DNA of 13,317 nt from assembly GCA_044359885.1 (NCBI GenBank), contig JBIKLI010000090.1, positions 1 to 13,317 on the forward strand, in the 5' to 3' direction. The position numbers and the translations under genes were made by a program. Below are positions 7,792-13,317 of this stretch, piece after piece. The stretch's first letter is position 1; every line of letters begins with the position of its first letter. The DNA comes from CAIOSQ01 sp044359885. Its GTDB lineage: Bacteria; Pseudomonadota; Alphaproteobacteria; CACIAM-22H2. The notes beneath the pieces are model-generated. The model was given only the letters and a program-made list of their open reading frames with translations, had not been told where the DNA came from and ran no database searches.

Positions 7792-9756
7792 ATGAAGACA
7801 TTGGCGTTGCTGGCGGTCTTCATGCCGCTCCTCGGCTTCGCCCTGGCGGGGCTGCCGATCCTTGCCGGCCGGGCCGGACACGCGGTCGACCGCTGGGCGC
7901 AGCTGTCGACCAGCGTCTGCGTGGCCGTCGCCGCGCTGGCGTCGATCGCGCTGTTCGCGTCGGTGGGCCTGGGGCACCGAACGGCGACCTTCGAACTCTT
8001 CACCTGGATCGACTCGGGCGCCTTCGAGGTCTCCTGGGCGATAAAGCTGGACGCGCTGTCCGTGGTGATGCTCTGCGTCGTGACCATCGTGTCGACCTGC
8101 GTCCACGTCTATTCGATCGGGTACATGGGGCACGATCCCGCCATCCCGCGGTTCATGGCCTATCTCAGTCTGTTCACGTTCTTCATGCTGATGCTGGTGA
8201 CGGCCGACAATTTCGTGCAGATGTTCTTCGGCTGGGAGGGCGTCGGCCTCGCGTCCTATCTGCTGATCGGGTTCTGGTACGATCGGGATTCGGCGAATGC
8301 CGCCTCGATCAAGGCGTTCGTCGTCAACCGGGTCGGCGATTTCGGGCTGGCTCTGGGGGTCTTCGGCGTCTTCGCGACCTTCGGCTCCGTTCATTTCGAC
8401 ACCGTCTTCGCGGCGGCGGCCGCGCGCAGCGGCGAGACCATCTCGTTCCTGTGGTTCGAGGGCCACGCGCTGACCATCCTATGCCTGCTGCTCTTCGTCG
8501 GCGCGATGGGCAAGTCGGCCCAACTCGGGCTGCACACCTGGCTGCCCGACGCGATGGAGGGACCGACGCCGGTCTCGGCCCTGATCCACGCTGCCACGAT
8601 GGTGACGGCCGGGGTCTTCATGGTCGCGCGGCTGTCGCCGATGTTCGAACTGGCGCCCGCGGCGCTCCACACGGTGTGCATCGTGGGCGCCCTCACGGCG
8701 ATCTTCGCCGCCTCGGTGGGGCTGGTGCAGAACGACATCAAGCGCGTGATCGCGTACTCGACCTGCTCGCAGTTGGGCTACATGTTTTTCGCCGCCGGCG
8801 TGTCGGCCTACGCGGCCGCGATCTTCCACCTCATGACCCATGCCTTCTTCAAGGCGCTTCTCTTCCTCGGGTCGGGCTCGGTGATCCATGCGCTGTCCGG
8901 CGAGCAGGACATGCGGCGGATGGGCGGCCTGGGGCCAAAGATCCGGATCACCTACTGGCTGATGCTGATCGGCAGCCTGGCGCTGGCAGGCATCGGCATC
9001 CCGTTCGTCTTCGGCTTCGCCGGCTTCTATTCGAAGGACATCATCCTCGAGAGCGCTTTCGCCGCCCATTCGGGGCCCGGTGCCTTCGCCTTCTGGCTCG
9101 GCATCGCGGCCGCGGCGATGACGGCGTTCTATTCCTGGCGCCTGCTGTTCATGACCTTCGGGGGGCACGCGCGCGGCGACCACCACGCGCACGAGCACGC
9201 ACACGAGTCGCCCGCCGTGATGCTGGTACCCCTCTATGTGCTGGCCATCGGCGCGATCTTCGCCGGCGTCGCCGGCTACGAGTATTTCGTCGGCCACCAC
9301 CGGGCCGAGTTCTGGGGGGCCGCGATCAAGGTCCTGCCCGAGAACGATTCGATCGAACACGCCCATCACGTCCCGGTCTGGGTGAAGGTCCTGCCGCTCG
9401 TGGCGAGCGTGATCGGCATCGGCGTGTCCTACGGGCTCTACGTCCGCGACCCATCGATCCCCGGGCAGCTGGCAGCCCGGTTCGAGGGCCTTTACCGGTT
9501 CCTGCTCAACAAATGGTGGTTCGACGAACTCTACGACCGCTTGTTCGTGCGCAGCGCCTTCGCACTGGGAACGGGGCTCTGGAAGAAGGGCGACGGCGCC
9601 GTCATCGACGGGTTGGGCGCTGACGGTCTCGCGCGCAACACGCTGGCCGCCGCGCGGCGCATGAGCGCGGTGCAGACCGGATATGTCTATCACTACGCCT
9701 TCGCCATGCTGATCGGGGTCGTCGCCTTCGCGACCTGGTATTTCGTGAGCCGGTGA
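7792..9756 (+). CDS. nuoL: NADH-quinone oxidoreductase subunit L (ND5-like antiporter subunit)
   Basis: 654 aa, a full-length distal proton-pumping subunit of the Mrp-antiporter-like family, with about 16 transmembrane helices and a long lateral helix near the C-terminus. Key charged residues are intact: Glu149 in FFGWEGVGLASYLL, Lys241 in GKSAQLGLHTW, Asp253/Glu256 in LPDAMEGPTPVSAL, His266, Lys354 in HAFFKALLFLGSG, and Lys415/Asp416 in FYSKD. The C-terminal part has the usual NKWWFDELYDRLFVR (573-587). Unusual are a histidine-dense loop at residues 459-471 (six His) and two further His groups at 502-503 and 523-526. The TGA stop overlaps GAGGA, the nuoM ribosome site. The nuoL ribosome site itself is weak (G-run at 7781-7784), 12 bases after nuoK. 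Confidence 0.98.
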   Translation: MKTLALLAVFMPLLGFALAGLPILAGRAGHAVDRWAQLSTSVCVAVAALASIALFASVGLGHRTATFELFTWIDSGAFEVSWAIKLDALSVVMLCVVTIVSTCVHVYSIGYMGHDPAIPRFMAYLSLFTFFMLMLVTADNFVQMFFGWEGVGLASYLLIGFWYDRDSANAASIKAFVVNRVGDFGLALGVFGVFATFGSVHFDTVFAAAAARSGETISFLWFEGHALTILCLLLFVGAMGKSAQLGLHTWLPDAMEGPTPVSALIHAATMVTAGVFMVARLSPMFELAPAALHTVCIVGALTAIFAASVGLVQNDIKRVIAYSTCSQLGYMFFAAGVSAYAAAIFHLMTHAFFKALLFLGSGSVIHALSGEQDMRRMGGLGPKIRITYWLMLIGSLALAGIGIPFVFGFAGFYSKDIILESAFAAHSGPGAFAFWLGIAAAAMTAFYSWRLLFMTFGGHARGDHHAHEHAHESPAVMLVPLYVLAIGAIFAGVAGYEYFVGHHRAEFWGAAIKVLPENDSIEHAHHVPVWVKVLPLVASVIGIGVSYGLYVRDPSIPGQLAARFEGLYRFLLNKWWFDELYDRLFVRSAFALGTGLWKKGDGAVIDGLGADGLARNTLAAARRMSAVQTGYVYHYAFAMLIGVVAFATWYFVSR

Positions 9757-9759
9757 GGA
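9755..9759 (+). promoter_or_regulatory. nuoM ribosome binding site overlapping the nuoL stop
   Basis: GAGGA overlaps the last two bases of the nuoL TGA and lies 7 bases before the nuoM ATG at 9767. A nearer ATG at 9759-9761 is out of frame and meets a stop after three codons, so 9767 is the start. Confidence 0.6.
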
Positions 9760-9766
9760 TGCCCGC

Positions 9767-11302
9767 ATGAACGCCTCCTGGCCCATCCTGTCGCTGATCA
9801 CGTTCCTGCCCCTGGTGGGGGCGGCCTTCATCTTCTTCGTCCGCGGCGACGAGGAGACGGTGGCGCGCAACGCGCGCTGGGTCGCGTTGTGGACGACGCT
9901 CGCCACGTTCCTGCTTTCGCTGACCCTGTGGTTCGGCTTCGAGCGCGGCACCGCGGCCTTCCAGTTCGTCGAGTACGCGCCGTGGTTCCCGGGGACCGGG
10001 ATCGCCTACCACATGGGCGTGGACGGCATTTCGGTGCTGTTCGTGCTGCTGTCGACCTTCCTGATGCCGATCTGCATCCTGGCCTCGTGGGAAGCGATCG
10101 AGAGCCGCGTCAAGGAGTACATGATCGCCTTCCTCGTTCTCGAGACGATGATGGTCGGGATGTTCTGCGCCCTCGACATCGTGCTGTTCTACATCTTCTT
10201 CGAGGCGGTCCTGATCCCGATGTTCCTGATCATCGGCGTGTGGGGCGGCGCGCGGCGCGTCTATGCCGCGTTCAAGTTCTTCCTCTACACGCTCGCCGGC
10301 TCGGTGCTGATGCTGGTCGCGCTGCTCTACATCTTCGGGACCGCGGGCACGACCGACATGACCAAGCTGATGGGCTACGGGTTCACGCGGCAGGCGCAGA
10401 CCTGGCTCTGGCTGGCCTTCTTCGCGTCCTTCGCGGTCAAGGTCCCGATGTGGCCCGTGCACACCTGGCTGCCCGACGCCCATGTCGAGGCGCCGACCGC
10501 GGGTTCGGTCATCCTGGCCGGCGTCCTGCTGAAGATGGGCGCCTACGGCTTCCTTCGCTTCTCGCTGCCGATGATGCCGGACGCCTCGGCGGCATTCACG
10601 CCGCTCGTCTACACGCTGTCGATCATCGCCGTCGTCTACACCTCGCTGGTGGCGCTGGTGCAGGAGGACATGAAGAAGCTGATCGCCTATTCCTCGGTGG
10701 CGCATATGGGGTTCGTCACGCTGGGTATCTTCACCGGCACGCGGCAGGGGATCGACGGCGCGCTGTTCCAGATGCTCAGCCACGGCGTGGTGTCGGGTGC
10801 CCTGTTCCTTTGCGTCGGCGTGGTCTACGACCGGCTGCACACGCGCCAGATCGCGCGCTACGGCGGTCTCGTCGAGCGCATGCCCCGGTATGCCGCGGTG
10901 TTCATGCTCTTCGCCATGGCGTCGGCCGGTCTGCCGGGGACCAGCGGCTTCGTCGGGGAGTTTCTCGTCCTGGCAGGCGCGTTCCAGGTCGACACCTGGG
11001 CCGCGTCGCTGGCGGCGCTCGGCGTCATCCTCGGCGCCGCCTACATGCTGTATCTCTACCGGCGCGTGATCTTCGGGCGGCTGACGCGCGAGGACCTGCG
11101 CGGCATGGCGGACCTGTCGCGGCGGGAGATCGCGATCTTCGCGCCGCTGGTCGTGGTCGTGCTGTGGATGGGCATCCATCCCAAGCCGGTGCTCGACGTG
11201 TTTTCGGCCTCGGTCGACCAGCTGGTGGCGCGCTACCAGCAGGCCCAGACCGACGGCGATCCGGCCGCCGCGCCGCGCCGGCTCGCCTCGATCGCGGAGT
11301 GA
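9767..11302 (+). CDS. nuoM: NADH-quinone oxidoreductase subunit M (ND4-like antiporter subunit)
   Basis: 511 aa, about 14 transmembrane helices, the middle of the three antiporter-like pumps. The residues needed for proton transfer in E. coli NuoM are present: Glu146 in YIFFEAVLIPMFL (E. coli Glu144), Lys225 in FAVKVPMWPVHTWLPDAH, Lys256 in VLLKMGAYG and Glu398 in GFVGEFL. The Asp/His/Glu loop at 237-241 (DAHVE) is the family form. The N-terminal region has the usual YHMGVDGISVLFVLL. A hydrophilic Gln/Ala/Arg tail follows the last helix (from about residue 487). The gene lies 10 bases after nuoL and 5 bases before nuoN. Nothing is missing and the call is secure. Confidence 0.98.
   Translation: MNASWPILSLITFLPLVGAAFIFFVRGDEETVARNARWVALWTTLATFLLSLTLWFGFERGTAAFQFVEYAPWFPGTGIAYHMGVDGISVLFVLLSTFLMPICILASWEAIESRVKEYMIAFLVLETMMVGMFCALDIVLFYIFFEAVLIPMFLIIGVWGGARRVYAAFKFFLYTLAGSVLMLVALLYIFGTAGTTDMTKLMGYGFTRQAQTWLWLAFFASFAVKVPMWPVHTWLPDAHVEAPTAGSVILAGVLLKMGAYGFLRFSLPMMPDASAAFTPLVYTLSIIAVVYTSLVALVQEDMKKLIAYSSVAHMGFVTLGIFTGTRQGIDGALFQMLSHGVVSGALFLCVGVVYDRLHTRQIARYGGLVERMPRYAAVFMLFAMASAGLPGTSGFVGEFLVLAGAFQVDTWAASLAALGVILGAAYMLYLYRRVIFGRLTREDLRGMADLSRREIAIFAPLVVVVLWMGIHPKPVLDVFSASVDQLVARYQQAQTDGDPAAAPRRLASIAE
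11296..11299 (+). promoter_or_regulatory. nuoN ribosome binding site, decides between two starts
   Basis: GGAG in the last codons of nuoM is 8 bases from ATG 11308. An in-frame GTG at 11299-11301 overlaps the nuoM stop (GTGA) and would add three residues, but GGAG would then directly touch the start codon. ATG 11308 is therefore preferred. Confidence 0.55.
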
Positions 11303-11307
11303 TTGCG

Positions 11308-12768
11308 ATGACCGCTCCGGCCTTTTCCCTCTCCGCCGCGCTGCCCGAGATCTTCCTCGCCGGCTCGGGGCTCGCTCTCGTCCTCTTCGGCGCGCTCGCC
11401 GGTGAAAGATCCTATCGCCGCGTGACGTCGCTGGCGCTCGTCGCGCTCGTCGTCGCCGGCCTGCTTGTGCTGGCGGGACCCGCCGCACGCGCCAGCGCCT
11501 TCGGCGGCCTGTTCGTCGTCGACGGCTTCGCCGCCTTCATGAAGATCCTGGTGCTGCTGGGGACCGCCCTCGGCATCGTCCTGTCCCTCGACTACAACCG
11601 GCGCGAGGACATGGAGCGTTTCGAGTTCCCGGTGCTCGCGCTGTTCGCCGCTGTCGGCATGATGCTGATGGTTTCGTCCAGCGACCTGATCTCGCTCTAT
11701 CTCGGTCTCGAGCTGCAGAGCCTCTCGCTCTACGTCATGGCGGCGTTTCGCCGCGACTCGGTCAAGTCGACCGAGGCCGGTCTCAAGTACTTCGTCCTCG
11801 GGGCGCTGTCCTCCGGGATGCTTCTGTACGGCGCCTCGCTGATCTACGGCTACGCGGGAAGCACCAATTTCGCCGCCATCGCGTCGGCGATCGGAGCGGC
11901 GGCGAAGACCGATGCCGGCGCGCCGGTCGGCGCGCTGTTCGGGATGGTGTTCGTGCTGTCGGCCCTTGCCTTCAAGGTGTCGGCGGCGCCGTTCCACATG
12001 TGGGCGCCCGACGTCTACGAAGGGGCGCCGACCCCGGTGACGGCCTTCTTTGCCGTCGCCCCGAAGGTCGCGGCGATCGCGCTGCTCGTGCGGGTGATGG
12101 TCGAGCCGTTCGGCGCGATCGGCCCGCAATGGCAGCAGGTCGTATGGCTGATCGCCGTGCTGTCGATGGCCGTCGGCGCCTTCGCCGCCATCTGGCAGAC
12201 CAACATCAAGCGGCTCATGGCCTACAGCTCGATCGGCCATGTCGGCTACGCGCTCGTGGGGCTGGTCGCCGGCGGCCAGGCCGGCGTGTCGGCGATCGCG
12301 CTCTACATGGCGATCTACCTGTTCATGAACATCGCCGTCTTCGGCGGGATCCTGGCCATGCGCGTCGAGGGGCGGGCGGTCGAGAGGATCGAGGATCTGG
12401 CGGGCCTCTCGAAGACCCATCCCCTCGTCGCGGCGGCGCTGGCGGTGGCCATGTTCGCGATGGCCGGCATCCCGCCGCTGGCCGGTTTCTTCTCGAAATT
12501 CTACATCTTCGACGCGGCCGTGCGGTCCGGCCACTATGTCCTGGCCGTGATCGGCGTCGTCGCCTCGGTGTTCGGCGCGTTCTATTACCTGCGCATCGTG
12601 AAGCTGATGTATTTCGACGAGGTCGCCGACGCGCTCGACCGTCCGGTGCCGGCCAGCCTCGGGGTGACCCTCGCCGGCGCGACGCTGTTCACGCTGATGT
12701 TCTTCGTGCTGCCCGGACCGCTGGTGCGCGCCGCGAACGCCGCGGCGGCGTCGCTGTTCCCGGGATGA
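11308..12768 (+). CDS. nuoN: NADH-quinone oxidoreductase subunit N (ND2-like antiporter subunit)
   Basis: 486 aa, matching E. coli-type NuoN with about 14 transmembrane helices; it is the antiporter-like subunit nearest to NuoK. The charged residues of the proton path are conserved: Glu135 in GLELQSLSLYV (E. coli Glu133), Lys160 in EAGLKYFVLGALSSG, Lys223 in ALAFKVSAAPFHMWAPDVYE, Lys253 in VAPKVAAIA, and Lys397 in FFSKFYIF. The frame is open upstream through nuoM, so the start was set at ATG 11308 by the ribosome site and by the N-terminus (MTAPAFSLSAALPEIFLAG), which leads straight into the first helix. Its TGA is embedded in the birA start as ATGA (12765-12768), and a GC stem-loop begins at the next base. 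Confidence 0.98.
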   Translation: MTAPAFSLSAALPEIFLAGSGLALVLFGALAGERSYRRVTSLALVALVVAGLLVLAGPAARASAFGGLFVVDGFAAFMKILVLLGTALGIVLSLDYNRREDMERFEFPVLALFAAVGMMLMVSSSDLISLYLGLELQSLSLYVMAAFRRDSVKSTEAGLKYFVLGALSSGMLLYGASLIYGYAGSTNFAAIASAIGAAAKTDAGAPVGALFGMVFVLSALAFKVSAAPFHMWAPDVYEGAPTPVTAFFAVAPKVAAIALLVRVMVEPFGAIGPQWQQVVWLIAVLSMAVGAFAAIWQTNIKRLMAYSSIGHVGYALVGLVAGGQAGVSAIALYMAIYLFMNIAVFGGILAMRVEGRAVERIEDLAGLSKTHPLVAAALAVAMFAMAGIPPLAGFFSKFYIFDAAVRSGHYVLAVIGVVASVFGAFYYLRIVKLMYFDEVADALDRPVPASLGVTLAGATLFTLMFFVLPGPLVRAANAAAASLFPG

Positions 12769-13317
12769 CCGGCGGCGGCCCGCCGCCGCCGGCGGGTTTC
12801 AGCATCCACCGGTTCGCCGCGGCCGGAAGCACCAACGACATCGCCCGCGACCTGCTGCGGCAGGGCGCGGCGGAGATCGTCGTCGTCCACGCGCTGTCCC
12901 AGAGCGGCGGACGGGGCCGGGACGGTCGTCGCTGGGAAAGCCCGGCCGGCAATCTCTACGTGTCGCTGGGATTGCGCCCGCGAGGACGGCCGGGCGAGGT
13001 CGCCCTGCTCGGTTTCGCTGCGGCGCTCGCCGTGGCCGAGACGGTCGACCGCTTCGCCGGCGCCGCCGGGCCGGCGACGCTGAAATGGCCGAACGACGTC
13101 CTGCTCGGCGGGCGCAAGATCGCGGGCATCCTGCTGGAGAGCGACGGTGCGACGTCGTCGGGCGTCGAGGGCCTCGTGATCGGCGTCGGGCTCAATGTCG
13201 CCAGCGCCCCGGCCGCGGCCCGGATACCGGCGACATGCCTTCGCGATGCCGCCGGAGCGGAGATGCCGGTCGAACCGGTCCTGGACGCCCTTCTCGCTGC
13301 CTTCGCCCGGTGCCATG
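12765..13317 (+). CDS. birA: Biotin–[acetyl-CoA-carboxylase] ligase (biotin protein ligase), N-terminal part, cut by window edge
   Basis: 184 residues are visible. The enzyme activates biotin with ATP to biotinyl-5'-AMP and attaches it to a lysine of biotin-dependent carboxylases. Family motifs are clear: AGSTNDIARDLL (20-31); the biotinyl-AMP loop GGRGRDGRRW (48-57), whose GRGRxGR core is the signature; SPAGNLYVSLGLRP (59-72); TLKWPNDVLLGGRKIAGILL (105-124), with the catalytic-site Lys118; and VIGVGLNV (138-145). The catalytic domain begins by residue 12, so the N-terminal winged-helix DNA-binding domain of E. coli BirA is absent, and this should be an enzyme, not a biotin-operon repressor. 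The C-terminal domain lies outside the window. The ATG shares ATGA with the nuoN stop and no strong ribosome site precedes it, suggesting coupled translation. The N-terminal Gly/Pro run (residues 3-9) is low-complexity. In many Alphaproteobacteria birA follows nuoN, then a type III pantothenate kinase gene. Confidence 0.93.
   Translation, partial: MTGGGPPPPAGFSIHRFAAAGSTNDIARDLLRQGAAEIVVVHALSQSGGRGRDGRRWESPAGNLYVSLGLRPRGRPGEVALLGFAAALAVAETVDRFAGAAGPATLKWPNDVLLGGRKIAGILLESDGATSSGVEGLVIGVGLNVASAPAAARIPATCLRDAAGAEMPVEPVLDALLAAFARCH
12769..12792 (+). other. Perfect 10-bp GC stem-loop immediately after the nuoN stop, in the first codons of birA
   Basis: CCGGCGGCGG (12769-12778) and CCGCCGCCGG (12783-12792) are exact reverse complements around a 4-base loop CCCG. 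The first stem base follows directly after the TGA of nuoN, and the stem codes for the Gly/Pro run at birA residues 2-9. The following bases (GCGGGTTTC) contain only three T, so this is not a standard intrinsic terminator. Possible roles are protection of the nuo mRNA 3' side, partial attenuation of transcription, or reduction of birA translation. GGC/CCG repeats can fold in several registers and may arise by chance in such GC-rich DNA. Confidence 0.55.

Overview
The window holds most of a bacterial respiratory complex I operon (proton-translocating NADH:quinone oxidoreductase, NDH-1), all on the + strand and in the classical order. It runs from the last codons of a probable nuoC through complete nuoD, E, F, G, H, I, J, K, L, M and N, then enters a biotin–protein ligase gene (birA) that is cut by the right edge. 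The DNA is very GC-rich with G/C-dominated third codon positions, which explains the many long open frames on the other strand and in other frames.

Organism: the proteins look alphaproteobacterial, possibly of a Rhodospirillales-like lineage. nuoC and nuoD are separate genes, not the nuoCD fusion of E. coli. NuoD, NuoF, NuoI and NuoK closely resemble their mitochondrial and alphaproteobacterial counterparts. NuoE has a long C-terminal tail, NuoG is the shorter form without the extra N7 cluster ligands, and a short birA follows nuoN, as in many Alphaproteobacteria. Genus and species cannot be told from this sequence alone.

Layout: 1-47, end of nuoC (inferred); 57-5297, peripheral arm genes nuoD, E, F and G (quinone-site subunit, then the NADH/FMN/Fe-S input module); 5290-6318, nuoH, the membrane anchor at the quinone site; 6343-6828, nuoI, the 2[4Fe-4S] ferredoxin-like link; 6861-12768, membrane arm genes nuoJ, K, L, M and N with the antiporter-like pumps; 12765-13317, birA start. 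No gap between genes exceeds about 35 bases, and several genes overlap (nuoD/E by 4, nuoG/H by 8, nuoN/birA by 4). This suggests one transcript with translational coupling. No promoter or intrinsic terminator with a T-tract was found inside; the operon promoter should lie upstream.

How it works together: NuoF oxidises NADH at FMN. Electrons pass through Fe-S clusters in NuoE, F, G and I towards N2 in NuoB (outside the window) and reduce quinone at the NuoD/NuoB/NuoH interface. The energy is relayed along NuoH-J-K-N-M-L to move protons. All catalytic ligands and key charged membrane residues that I checked are present, so the complex looks functional.

No new biological system was found. The most notable non-coding signals are two perfect GC-only stem-loops at gene junctions, one at the end of nuoE and one starting at the base after the nuoN stop codon. 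The most notable protein oddity is a histidine cluster in two NuoL loops.
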